From the NCBI GenBank assembly GCA_049517675.1, contig JBEKRV010000012.1:1-64000 (forward strand): DNA of 64,000 nt. Reading direction: 5' to 3'. The DNA is from Bog-756 sp049517675. Its GTDB lineage: Bacteria; Actinomycetota; Acidimicrobiia; Acidimicrobiales; RAAP-2. The translations under genes and the position numbers were made by a program. Below, piece after piece: positions 34,574-43,049 of the stretch. The notes under the pieces were generated by a model that made no database searches, had not been told where the DNA came from, and was given only the letters and a program-made list of their open reading frames with translations. Every line of letters begins with the position of its first letter. Position 1 is the stretch's first letter.

Positions 34574-36129
34574 GGCTCCGCGCCACCTTCCTCCAATCGG
34601 GCGCCGACGGGTACCGCCGACCGGGCGGTGCCTGGGACGTACCCGGCCTCGACCGGCTGCTCTCGTCGCCCCGGGCGGCGGGGGCGCCGGCGGTGGTCGA
34701 CGGCGACGTGGTGCTGGACCACGGCACGCTGGACCGGCTGGCTTCGTCGGTGGCCGGGAGCCTGCGGGCCCTCGGTGTCCGACACCGCGACGTGGTGGCC
34801 TGGCAGCTGCCCAACTGGTGGGAGGCGGTGGTCCTCTTCCACGCCTGCTGGCGGAGTGGGGCGGTCGCCGCTCCCATCCACCACCAGGTGGGATCGGCGG
34901 AGGTCGAGCGGATCATGGGCGAACTGGACCCGAAGGTGCTCCTGGCCGCCGGGGGCCTCCCGCTGGCCGACTCGGCGGGCTCCACGGGAGTCATCGGTGT
35001 GCGGACCGGGGATCCCCGGTTCGAGTCCCTCCTCGGAGGCCGGCCCCTCTCCGCCGGACCCGCCCGTGCTTCGGACGTGGCCGTGGTCCTGTTCACCTCG
35101 GGCTCGACGGGCAACCCGAAGGCCGTGCTGCACAGCCACCGGGGTCTGGCCTACAAGGCGCACAGCATGGCGACGGCCCACGGGCTCGGCCCGGACGACG
35201 TCGCCCTGATGCCCTCGCCCCTGGCCCACGTCTCGGGTCTCCTCAACTCGGTCCTGGTCCCCGGGGCGGCGGGCATGCCGGTGGTGCTCATGGAGAAGTG
35301 GGACGCCGAACGGGCGGCCCACCTGGCCGGCCGCCACCGGGCCAGCTTCATGATCGGACCGCCGACCATCTTCCTCTCGCTCATGGACGTGCCCGGCTAC
35401 CGGGACCGGGTGGAGCACCTGCGGATCGTCTCCTGCGGGGCCATGGGGGTGACGCCCGAGTTCATCGACACCGCCCGCGAGGGTCTGGGGGCGCTGGTCA
35501 AGCGCACCTACGGATCCACCGAGGCACCGACGGTGACCACCAGCGGCTGGTGGGACCCGGCCGACAAGGCCCGCGACACCGACGGCCATTCGGTGGGCGG
35601 GGCGTCCCTGCAGGTGGTCGACCCGTCGACGGGACGCCCCCTTCCCGCCGGCACCAGGGGAGAGGTCCAGGTGCGCGGACCCGAGCTGTTCGTCGGCTAC
35701 GGCGACGGGACCCAGACGCGTGAGGCGGTCCGGCGGGGCTGGTTCGCCACGGGCGACCTCGGGGTGCTCGACGAGGAAGGTTGGCTGACGATCGGTGGGC
35801 GGTTGAAGGAGCTCATCATCCGCGGCGGCGAGAACATCGCCTCGGCCGAGGTCGAACGGGTCCTCGAACAGCACCCGGGCATCCGCCAGGCGGTCGTGGT
35901 GGGGCGGCCGGACGACCGGTTCGGCGAACGGGTGGTGGCCTTCGTCGTCGGCGACCCCGCCGTCGACGTCGCCGAGGCGCGACGATGGTTCGCCGGACAG
36001 GGGGTGGCCCGGTTCAAGACGCCGGAGTACGTGGTCCACCTCGACGAGGTCCCGGTCCTCGGGGTGGGAAAGCCGGACAGGCCGTCGCTGCGACGACGGG
36101 CGGAGGCGCTGTCCGACGGACCGGGCTGA
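34570..36129 (+). CDS. Acyl-CoA synthetase (AMP-binding)
   Basis: A 519-residue ANL ligase. LFTSGSTGNPKAVLHSH near residue 177 is the ATP loop, YGSTEAPTVT the adenine motif, and WFATGDLGVLDEEGWLTIGGR the hinge. The catalytic-lysine end reads VLGVGKPDRPS instead of the common TATGK, but retains the Lys. It activates a carboxylate to acyl-CoA. GTG 34570 gives a normal N-terminus. The gene is divergent from a P450 and convergent with a cupin gene. Confidence 0.88.
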   Translation: MRLRATFLQSGADGYRRPGGAWDVPGLDRLLSSPRAAGAPAVVDGDVVLDHGTLDRLASSVAGSLRALGVRHRDVVAWQLPNWWEAVVLFHACWRSGAVAAPIHHQVGSAEVERIMGELDPKVLLAAGGLPLADSAGSTGVIGVRTGDPRFESLLGGRPLSAGPARASDVAVVLFTSGSTGNPKAVLHSHRGLAYKAHSMATAHGLGPDDVALMPSPLAHVSGLLNSVLVPGAAGMPVVLMEKWDAERAAHLAGRHRASFMIGPPTIFLSLMDVPGYRDRVEHLRIVSCGAMGVTPEFIDTAREGLGALVKRTYGSTEAPTVTTSGWWDPADKARDTDGHSVGGASLQVVDPSTGRPLPAGTRGEVQVRGPELFVGYGDGTQTREAVRRGWFATGDLGVLDEEGWLTIGGRLKELIIRGGENIASAEVERVLEQHPGIRQAVVVGRPDDRFGERVVAFVVGDPAVDVAEARRWFAGQGVARFKTPEYVVHLDEVPVLGVGKPDRPSLRRRAEALSDGPG

Positions 36130-36179
36130 CCGCTCCGTCCGTCCCGGCGCACCCGGCGCATGCCGGCCCGCACGGCGCT

Positions 36180-36608
36180 TCAGGCGCGGGTGTCGCCCGC
36201 AGGATGCTCGGCGAACCACCGGGCGATGCCGGGCATGTGCCGCTCGAAGTTGCCGGGGGCCGAGACGTTGAGCATCCCGGCGCGCTCCGGGCCGCGGTTC
36301 TCGAAGTCGTGGACCACGTCCCCCGGCACCAGGACGAACGAGCCGGTGCCCGCCTCGACCCATTCGGTGCCGACCAGCACGCTCATGGTGCCGGCGAGGA
36401 CGTAGAACACGTCGTCCTCCGGATGGGAGTGGGCGCCGGGTCCCTTGGTGAACGGTTCGAGCCACCACTCCGAGATCGAATAGCCGTCACCCGCCTCGGC
36501 GCCATCGGCCTTGATCACCGCCGAGATGCGACCCATCGGGTAGGCCCGGCCGTCGCCCGGTCCGAGCACCACCGGGCATCGACCGGCGGATCCACCGCTG
36601 TCGGTCAT
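36180..36608 (-). CDS. Cupin-domain protein
   Basis: A 142-residue single cupin. GPGAHSHPEDDVFYVLAGT near residues 58-76 is cupin motif 1 (His, His, Glu, with a further His possible). GSFVLVPGDVVHDFENRG is motif 2 with its late His. Metal binding is likely; the reaction is unknown and could be dioxygenation, isomerisation or sensing. ATG 36608 is preferred to a longer form because GGTGGGG precedes it. Confidence 0.82.
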   Translation of the reverse strand: MTDSGGSAGRCPVVLGPGDGRAYPMGRISAVIKADGAEAGDGYSISEWWLEPFTKGPGAHSHPEDDVFYVLAGTMSVLVGTEWVEAGTGSFVLVPGDVVHDFENRGPERAGMLNVSAPGNFERHMPGIARWFAEHPAGDTRA

Positions 36609-36725
36609 CGCCCCACCATTCCTCGACGGCTCATGGCCACAGATTGCCATCGGCCGGAGCCGGCCACAACGTCGTCAGGGGGCCGCGGACGGACCGGTGA
36701 CGGTGACCTCCGGCCCGGCGCCCGG

Positions 36726-37541
36726 TCAGCGGAGGCGCCAGTCGATCCGCTTGCCCGAGGTGAACTGCTCCTGACCCGCGGCGAGCGTCGCCGGATCGGT
36801 GCCCACATGGGTGATCAGGAATGCGTGGTCGAGTGCCTGGCGCCGCGACATCTCGAGACCCATCCACAGCGCCCGCACGGTGCCACCGATGGCGCGTTCC
36901 GGCTGGTCGGCGATGGCTTGCGCCGCCCAGCGCGTCCGCTCCTCCAGCTCGTCCGCCGGGACCACCTCGGATACGAATCCGATCTGGTGGGCCCGTTCGG
37001 CCGACATCCGTTCGTGGGAGCCGAGCAGTGAGAGGCGCACCACCTCCTGGAACGGCATCTTGTGGAGCAGGAAGATCGGTTCGAACGCGGCGGGCATGCC
37101 GTAGGTCACGTGGGGGTCGAAGAAGGTCGCCCGATCGGAGGCGATGATGAAGTCGACCTCCCCCAGGATGTAGAACGCCCCGCCGCAGGCCATGCCGTTG
37201 ACCGCGGCGATGACCGGCTTCCACAGGTGGTTCGACTTGGGGCAGACGCTCTTGCCCGGATCGTCGAAGTCCCACGGCGTGTTGTAGCCCGGCAGCTTCC
37301 CCGGGGGCTGGTCCTCGATGGCGCCGATCCCCTCGCGGTCGAGGCCGGTGCAGAACGCCTTGTCGCCCGCACCGGTGAGGACGATGCACCGGACGTCGTC
37401 GTTGGTGCGCAGCATCTGCCACAGTTCCCGCAGCTCGCGCTGCATGGTGGGGTCGAAGGCATTGAGGGCCTCGGGTCGGTTGAGGGTGACCCAGGCCACG
37501 CCGTCGGACTCGTCGTAGAGCAGTGTCTCCAGGTCGGGCAT
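36726..37541 (-). CDS. Enoyl-CoA hydratase/isomerase family protein
   Basis: A 271-residue crotonase. AFCTGLDREGIG near residue 63 and GMACGGAFYILGEVDFIIA near 115 form the oxyanion hole. The acid region reads FFDPHVTYGMPAAFEP, lacking the PExxLG Glu, so it may not be a simple hydratase. Two ATGs are possible. ATG 37541 is preferred because TACCAT (37554-37549) lies seven bases before it, while ATG 37550 overlaps that box. Confidence 0.87.
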   Translation of the reverse strand: MPDLETLLYDESDGVAWVTLNRPEALNAFDPTMQRELRELWQMLRTNDDVRCIVLTGAGDKAFCTGLDREGIGAIEDQPPGKLPGYNTPWDFDDPGKSVCPKSNHLWKPVIAAVNGMACGGAFYILGEVDFIIASDRATFFDPHVTYGMPAAFEPIFLLHKMPFQEVVRLSLLGSHERMSAERAHQIGFVSEVVPADELEERTRWAAQAIADQPERAIGGTVRALWMGLEMSRRQALDHAFLITHVGTDPATLAAGQEQFTSGKRIDWRLR

Positions 37542-37601
37542 GCGGGTCATGGTACCGGTGGGGCGTCGACCGCGAGTGCCGTGCGCGTCGACCGCGGCGC
37601 G

Positions 37602-39512
37602 TCAGTGGCAGTGGTCGGGGGGCGGGAGGTCCAGCGCCGGGTTCCGGTCGAAGAAGCCGGCCGCCACCAGGTGGAACCCGCAGTACTCGACCGGCATGAC
37701 CGGCCAGTCCTCGGGGCGGGGGGAGTGGGTCACCCCGAAGGTGTGCCAGACGACGACCGGCGTCCCCACCAACGGACGGTCGGCCGCCGTCCACTCGGGC
37801 AATCCGGCGCCCCCGGCGTGCTGGTTCGGGTAGTCGCCGGCCGGCCTCCGCTCCTCGGGGTGGTAGGGGGTGACCCACAGGTTGTGGCGGGCGAAGCCGG
37901 CCCGGCGCCCGATGCTCGAGTCGGGACGGGCGAGCAGGGTGGGCGTCGAGGCGGGCACCAGCTTGTAGGCGACGGGCTGGTCGAGTCCGTTGGTCCGCTC
38001 CGGATTCACGATCCGCCAGTGCCGGCTGCCCGCGGCGTCGACGTCCCGCCGCGCCGCGGCCTCGGTGTCGAGCCGGGTGACCCGGCGCTCGATGGCGTTC
38101 CCCATCGGGTTCCCGGGCCCCGGTGCCCCACCGGCGAAGGACACCTCGTGGACCTCGTTGACCTCGCCGTCGACGGCCGGGTCGAGCCGGGCGCAGAACA
38201 GGTGCTGGTGGATGGGGGCGGCGAGGCCCGGGGCGATGACCGTGGCGTGGTCGGCGGTCGCGCCCACGGGGATCCCCCGGGTGGACATGATGCCGGTCAG
38301 CTTCACCTCGTGCTGGATGGTCCCGTCGAGGTAGAAGTACCAGAAGAAGCCGTACTCGTAGTTGCCCACGGTCGAGATGGAGGAGACCACCAGGCGTCGG
38401 GACCGGCGCACCTCGGCACGGTCGGTGGTCATGTCGGTGTGCTTCCAGAGGATCCCGTAGTCCTCCTCGTGGATGCAGACGGCATGCTCCAGGACGAACG
38501 GCTTGCCGTGCTCGCTGGCGAACACGGCGTCGAGATAGGTGATCTCACCCAGGCAGTCGCAACCCAGCTTCAGCGAGTTGGCCATCCGCCCCAGACCCCA
38601 CTCCCCGACGTCGAAGGCGTTCTTCCAGCCGTGCATGGGCCCCGGGTCGCCGTAGGGGACGACCATCTCACTGATGGCGGCCCTGCGCAGGATGGTCCGG
38701 GTGGCGCCGGTGCCCTCGTCGACCCAGCCCACGTCGTGGAGGACCAGTCCCTCGAGGGGGGTCATGGCCACCCGCATCGTCCAGTGCTGCCAGGTGAGGT
38801 GGTTGCCGTCGATGGCGAAACCCGCCCCTTCGGGCTGGGTGATCTCGAGGGGGCGCAGGTCGGTGCGCAACGGCTCGTTGTGCTCGGGCAGGTAGCTCCC
38901 CCGCTCGGGGGCGAGCGGGATCACCCCGTAGTCGACCACCTCGAGGACCTCGCCCCGGGCGGCGTCGACGGTGGCCAGCACGCCCTCGACCGGTCGGGCG
39001 TAGCCGTTGTCCGACGGCTCCTCCCGGAAGTAGGAGAGGCACCGGGTGATCCGCCTGCCCTCCTCGACCGGCCGGTCGAAGTGGCCGGTGGGCCACGGAT
39101 CGATCTGCACCTGGTCGAAGTCGGTGATCCCGCGGCGCCCCATGGCCGCCTGCCAGTCGGGATCGGCCTTGAGCGCCAGGATGGAGCGGTAGGCGTCGTC
39201 GAACAGCAGGGCCGGGCGGACATCGTCCAGCTCGGTCCAGCTGACCACCTCGCCGTCGGCCACCCGCACCACGACCTCGACGACGGACGCGTCCGGACCG
39301 GGGAGCACGACCAGCCGGATCCGGCGATCCACCGGCGTCCCGGACCCGAACGCCGACAGCTCGCCCCGGGTGGGCTCGTCGACCGCAACCGTGGCGAACA
39401 GCGCGCCGTCCGGCACCCTCCCGCTGCCACGTACCGACGCGACCGACAGGCGGACTTCCTCGACCGTCAGCGGATCGTGCGGGTGGGCCGCGTGCTGCGC
39501 CGTGGCTGTCAT
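37602..39512 (-). CDS. Copper amine oxidase (TPQ-dependent)
   Basis: A 636-residue enzyme that oxidises primary amines to aldehydes with release of ammonia and H2O2. All catalytic residues of the Arthrobacter globiformis enzyme are found at nearly the same positions: TPQ precursor Y385 in GNYEYGF, base D301 in FDVGEW, and copper ligands H435 and H437 in IHQHLF and H596 in THSPRPEDWPVMP. The quinone forms by self-processing with copper and O2. No secretion signal is visible. GGAGGAGAC before ATG 39512 fixes the start. It likely feeds an amine-derived carbon skeleton to the surrounding CoA enzymes. Confidence 0.95.
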   Translation of the reverse strand: MTATAQHAAHPHDPLTVEEVRLSVASVRGSGRVPDGALFATVAVDEPTRGELSAFGSGTPVDRRIRLVVLPGPDASVVEVVVRVADGEVVSWTELDDVRPALLFDDAYRSILALKADPDWQAAMGRRGITDFDQVQIDPWPTGHFDRPVEEGRRITRCLSYFREEPSDNGYARPVEGVLATVDAARGEVLEVVDYGVIPLAPERGSYLPEHNEPLRTDLRPLEITQPEGAGFAIDGNHLTWQHWTMRVAMTPLEGLVLHDVGWVDEGTGATRTILRRAAISEMVVPYGDPGPMHGWKNAFDVGEWGLGRMANSLKLGCDCLGEITYLDAVFASEHGKPFVLEHAVCIHEEDYGILWKHTDMTTDRAEVRRSRRLVVSSISTVGNYEYGFFWYFYLDGTIQHEVKLTGIMSTRGIPVGATADHATVIAPGLAAPIHQHLFCARLDPAVDGEVNEVHEVSFAGGAPGPGNPMGNAIERRVTRLDTEAAARRDVDAAGSRHWRIVNPERTNGLDQPVAYKLVPASTPTLLARPDSSIGRRAGFARHNLWVTPYHPEERRPAGDYPNQHAGGAGLPEWTAADRPLVGTPVVVWHTFGVTHSPRPEDWPVMPVEYCGFHLVAAGFFDRNPALDLPPPDHCH

Positions 39513-39596
39513 CTCGGTCTCCTCCTCGGCGGGCGGTCCCCCGGGCCCGCCGGCGCAGGCTACCCCGGCGATCCCACCCGGGACGGCCTGCGGCGG

Positions 39597-39667
39597 TAGT
39601 GTCGCCGCCGATGAGCCACGCAACCCCGACAGTTCGCTCGGCCCCGGACGCGGCGGACCACCGGTGA
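39597..39667 (+). promoter_or_regulatory. -10 TAGTGT and possible 18-residue leader frame
   Basis: TAGTGT (39597-39602) lies eight bases before ATG 39611. That ATG opens a frame encoding MSHATPTVRSAPDAADHR, whose TGA (39665-39667) overlaps the ferredoxin start GTG 39664 as GTGA. As at 11983, the promoter points to the short frame rather than the enzyme gene. Confidence 0.4.
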
Positions 39668-39894
39668 CGGCCTTCCGGGTCGTCGTCGACCGCTACCGCT
39701 GCATCGGGTCCGGGAACTGCGTGTTCTGGGCCCCGGCCACGTTCGAGCTCGACGACGAGGGACTGTCGGTTCCGAGCGACCCGCCCGGCGACGTCGAGGA
39801 GCAGATCCAGGTGGCCGTGGACGGCTGCCCGACCCGGGCCATCTCCCTCGAGGTCGTCGACCCCGCCGACGTCCGCGCGACCGAGGATCGGTAG
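39664..39894 (+). CDS. [3Fe-4S]-type ferredoxin
   Basis: A 76-residue ferredoxin. CIGSGNC (C13, C19) and CPTRA (C55) provide three ligands; the position of the fourth Cys of [4Fe-4S] proteins is Ser16. This is the pattern of [3Fe-4S] ferredoxins that donate electrons to actinobacterial P450s, so it may serve the P450s at 15301 or 33100. The start is GTG 39664. The fused ACAD follows after seven bases, an unusual partner for such a ferredoxin. Confidence 0.88.
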   Translation: MTAFRVVVDRYRCIGSGNCVFWAPATFELDDEGLSVPSDPPGDVEEQIQVAVDGCPTRAISLEVVDPADVRATEDR

Positions 39895-39901
39895 GGCGGG
39901 G

Positions 39902-42136
39902 ATGCCGATCCCGCTGTCCGGCGAGCACCGGGAGCTGCGGAACTCGGTCGCCAAGTGGCTGGGGGTCCACAGCGGACGGGAGGTGGCCCGGTCCCTGCTG
40001 GACGCCGACGTCGAGGAGCTCCGGCCGGTGTGGTCGGCCATGGCCGACGAGGGGTGGCTCGGGATCCACCTGCCCGAGGCCGACGGCGGTCAGGGATTCG
40101 GGCTGTTCGAGGCGGCGGTGATCCTCGAGGAGACCGGATGGGCGGTGACCCCGGGGCCCCTGCTGACGACGGTCGCCGTGTCCGCGTTGGCCGCGAGGTG
40201 CCTGCCGGCCGACGAGGCCCGCCGGGTGCTGCCCGGTTTGGCCGACGGGACGACCCCGGCCGCGTTGTACGTGGGTGAGCAGTGCCTGGAGGTGGTGGAC
40301 CGGGGTGCGGACGGCGAGTGGACGGTGTCGGGCACCCTGCGTCCCGTCCTCGGTCTCGGAACCGGGTCGCTCGCGCTGGTACCGGTAGGGGACGGCGCGG
40401 CCTCGGTGACCTGGTGCCTGGTCGACGTGGGGGCCGACGACCCGGCCCGGGCGGTCGCGTTGGCGAGCACCGACGCCACCCGACGGGTGGGCCAGTTGGA
40501 GGCCGACCGGGTGACGGTGCCCCGCGATCGCCGGCTGTCCGGGATCGGCGCACGTCGGGTGGAGGAGGTGGTGCTCGCGCTGTTGGCGGCCGAACATGCC
40601 GGCGGGGCCCGATGGTGCCTCGAGACGGCCACCGAGTACGCCAAGGTCCGGGTCCAATTCGGACGACCGATCGGCCAGTTCCAGGCGGTCAAGCACCGGG
40701 CGGCCGACATGGCCGTGCGGGTGGAGCAGATGGCCGCGGTGGCCTGGGACGCCGTGCAGGCGGTGGACGCCGCGCTGGCGACCGACGTCGCCGACGACGA
40801 CGGCACGGCACTGGCGACGTCGACCGCCGCGGTCCTTGCCCTCGACGGGTACGTGACGTGCGCCGAGGACTGCCTCCAGATCCTCGGTGGCATCGGATTC
40901 ACCTGGGAGCACGACGTGCACCTGCACCTGAAGCGGGCACTGGCCGACCGCCAGCTGGTCGGCGGGAGCGACCGTTTCCGTCTGCAGCTGGCGGAAGCCG
41001 CCGGGCGGGGGGCGCGGCGTGCACTCTCCGCCGATCTTCCCGACGAGGCCGAGCGGTGGCGTGCCGAGCTGGCCCCGGTGGTGGCCGAGCTCGTCGCGGC
41101 CGAGCCGACCGGACGCCGACGCAAGCTGGTCGACGCCGGCCTGGTGTCGCCGCACTGGCCCGCGCCGTGGGGTCGGGACGCCGGCGCCGTCGAGCAGGTG
41201 GTGATCGACGAGGAGCTGGCCGCGGCGGGCGTCGACCGGCCCCATCTGGGCGTGGGTGCGTGGGTGCTGCCGGTGCTGATCTCGTGTGCCACTCCCGAGC
41301 AGCAGGAACGCTGGGTGCGGCCCACGCTGCTCGGCGAGATGATGTGGTGCCAGCTCTTCTCGGAGCCGGGAGCCGGGTCGGACCTGGCCAGCCTGTCCAT
41401 GCGGGCCGAACGGGTGCGCGGCGGATGGGAGCTCACCGGGCAGAAGGTGTGGACGTCGATGGCCCACGTGTCGGACTGGGGGATCTGCCTGGCCCGCACC
41501 GATCCGGGGGCACCCAAGCACGAGGGAATCACCTACTTCGTGGTCGACATGCGGTCCCCGGGCCTCGAGGTGCGCCCACTGCGCGAGCTGACCGGTGCCG
41601 CACTGTTCAACGAGGTCTTCTTCGACTCGGTGCACGTGCCGGACGACTGCGTCGTCGGCGAGGTGGACCGGGGGTGGGGGATCGCCCGGATGACCCTGGC
41701 CAATGAACGGGTCTCGATCTCGTCGGGCGCCACCTTCGGAACCGGGGTCGAGTCGCTGGTGCGGATGGCGGCCCGCCAGGAGGCGGGCGTCCCGATCGGG
41801 ACGTCGCTCCGGCTGGGTGGCCTGCTGGCCGAGGCCCAGTCCCTGCGCCTGATGGCCCACCGGTCCGCCCTGCTCTCTCTGGCAGGGTCCGATCCCGGCC
41901 CGGCGGCCAGCCTGCGCAAGCTGCTGGGGGCCGAACACGAGCAGCGGGTCCAGGAGCTGGGACTGGTCATGACCGGCCCCGAGGGTGCGGTGACCGAGGC
42001 CTGGGCGGGCCGGTGGTCCCAGGGCACGCTGGCCACCCGGTGCCTGACCATCGCCGGGGGGACGAGCGAGGTCCAGCGCAACGTCATCGGCGAACGCATC
42101 CTCGGGCTTCCCCGCGATGCCGAGCCGGAGGCCTGA
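39902..42136 (+). CDS. Fused two-domain acyl-CoA dehydrogenase (FadE34-like architecture)
   Basis: A 744-residue protein made of two ACAD folds. The first (about 1-365) resembles the partner subunit at 9095, with FGRPIGQFQAVKH and GGIGFTWEHDVHLHLKRA. The second (about 380-744) resembles the catalytic type at 7804: MMWCQLFSEPGAGSDLAS, GQKVWTSMAHVSDW and GGTSEVQRNVIGERILGLPR. Mycobacterial FadE34 is a comparable single-chain fusion acting on bulky sterol side-chain or bile-acid CoA esters, which hints at a bulky substrate here. It is downstream of the ferredoxin and upstream of an SDR. Confidence 0.9.
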   Translation: MPIPLSGEHRELRNSVAKWLGVHSGREVARSLLDADVEELRPVWSAMADEGWLGIHLPEADGGQGFGLFEAAVILEETGWAVTPGPLLTTVAVSALAARCLPADEARRVLPGLADGTTPAALYVGEQCLEVVDRGADGEWTVSGTLRPVLGLGTGSLALVPVGDGAASVTWCLVDVGADDPARAVALASTDATRRVGQLEADRVTVPRDRRLSGIGARRVEEVVLALLAAEHAGGARWCLETATEYAKVRVQFGRPIGQFQAVKHRAADMAVRVEQMAAVAWDAVQAVDAALATDVADDDGTALATSTAAVLALDGYVTCAEDCLQILGGIGFTWEHDVHLHLKRALADRQLVGGSDRFRLQLAEAAGRGARRALSADLPDEAERWRAELAPVVAELVAAEPTGRRRKLVDAGLVSPHWPAPWGRDAGAVEQVVIDEELAAAGVDRPHLGVGAWVLPVLISCATPEQQERWVRPTLLGEMMWCQLFSEPGAGSDLASLSMRAERVRGGWELTGQKVWTSMAHVSDWGICLARTDPGAPKHEGITYFVVDMRSPGLEVRPLRELTGAALFNEVFFDSVHVPDDCVVGEVDRGWGIARMTLANERVSISSGATFGTGVESLVRMAARQEAGVPIGTSLRLGGLLAEAQSLRLMAHRSALLSLAGSDPGPAASLRKLLGAEHEQRVQELGLVMTGPEGAVTEAWAGRWSQGTLATRCLTIAGGTSEVQRNVIGERILGLPRDAEPEA

Positions 42137-42217
42137 GCGCGGCATGGCCCCGCCCGCTGGGATGGGCCCGCACGCGGCGTCCGACGTGACCCACCCCGCG
42201 TCGGCCGGACCGGCGCG

Positions 42218-42997
42218 ATGAGCGGCACCGACGGGCCGCCGCCGACGGTCGACCGCTTCGCCATGACCGACCGGGTGGTCCTGGTGACCGGGGGGAGCCG
42301 CGGCCTGGGCCGGGCCATGGCCCTGGGCTTCGCCGACGCCGGGGCCGACGTGGTCGTGGCCAGTCGCAAGCTCGACGCCTGTCGTGGGGTCGCCGCCGAG
42401 GTCGAGGCCCGGGGCCGCAGCGCCCTCGCCGTGTCGGTCAACATGAGCCACTGGGAGGAGATGGACGGCCTGGTCGAGCAGGCCTACGGGCGGTTCGGGC
42501 GGGTCGACGTCCTGGTCAACAACGCGGGGATGTCGCTGCTGTACGGCGATCTGGCCGACGTGTCGGAGTCCATGTGGGACAAGGTCGTCGGGCTCAACCT
42601 CAAGGGCCCGTTCCGCCTGACCGCGTTGGTGGGGCCGCGGATGGTCGCCGACGGCGGGGGCTCGGTGATCAACGTGTCGAGCACCGGTTCGATCCGCCCC
42701 GCTCCGTTCATGCTCCCCTACGACGCGGCCAAGGCGGGGCTCAACGCCCTCACCGTCGGCTTCGCCCACGCCTACGGGCCGACGGTCCGGGTCAACTGCA
42801 TCATGGCCGGTCCGTTCCTCACCGACGTGGCCAAGGAGTGGGACCTCGAGGCCTTCGAGGCCGAGGCCCGGCACCGCCACGCGCTCGGCCGTGGAGGTCG
42901 GCCCGACGAGGTGGTCGGGGCCGCGCTCTACTTCGCGTCCGACGCGTCGAGCTACACCACCGGTGCGGTGCTGCGGGTCGACGGCGGGATCCCCTGA
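42218..42997 (+). CDS. SDR family oxidoreductase
   Basis: A 259-residue classical SDR. TGGSRGLGRA near residue 24 is the nucleotide loop, LVNNAGMSLL near 98, VSSTGS near 150, and YDAAKAGL gives the catalytic Tyr and Lys. The C-terminus SYTTGAVLRVDGGIP is typical. In this setting it likely acts as a 3-hydroxyacyl-CoA or alcohol dehydrogenase. It lies 81 bases after the fused ACAD, in the same direction. ATG 42218 is chosen; the next ATG (MTDRVVLVTGG) would remove 15 residues. Confidence 0.9.
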   Translation: MSGTDGPPPTVDRFAMTDRVVLVTGGSRGLGRAMALGFADAGADVVVASRKLDACRGVAAEVEARGRSALAVSVNMSHWEEMDGLVEQAYGRFGRVDVLVNNAGMSLLYGDLADVSESMWDKVVGLNLKGPFRLTALVGPRMVADGGGSVINVSSTGSIRPAPFMLPYDAAKAGLNALTVGFAHAYGPTVRVNCIMAGPFLTDVAKEWDLEAFEAEARHRHALGRGGRPDEVVGAALYFASDASSYTTGAVLRVDGGIP

Positions 42998-43002
42998 AGG
43001 GG

Positions 43003-43027
43003 GGCGGCCGGATCGTCCGGCACCGCC
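43003..43027. terminator. Hairpin between convergent SDR and VOC genes
   Basis: GCCGGA (43007-43012) and TCCGGC (43016-43021) pair around TCG. The stem continues, after a two-base bulge, with GGCG (43003-43006) and CGCC (43024-43027). It lies just after the SDR stop and can serve both converging transcripts. Confidence 0.6.
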
Positions 43028-43049
43028 TCCGTCCGCGGGGGAACCGCGG

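Noticed and set aside
36153..36166. Hairpin CCGGC-GCAT-GCCGG between the acyl-CoA ligase and the cupin
   Set aside because: Only a five-base-pair stem with no T tract. At this GC content such short inverted repeats are frequent by chance.
39560..42880. An 1,106-codon minus frame opposite the ferredoxin, ACAD and SDR genes
   Set aside because: The translation is His/Gly/Pro/Arg-rich with no recognisable domain, and three well-supported plus-strand genes lie opposite.
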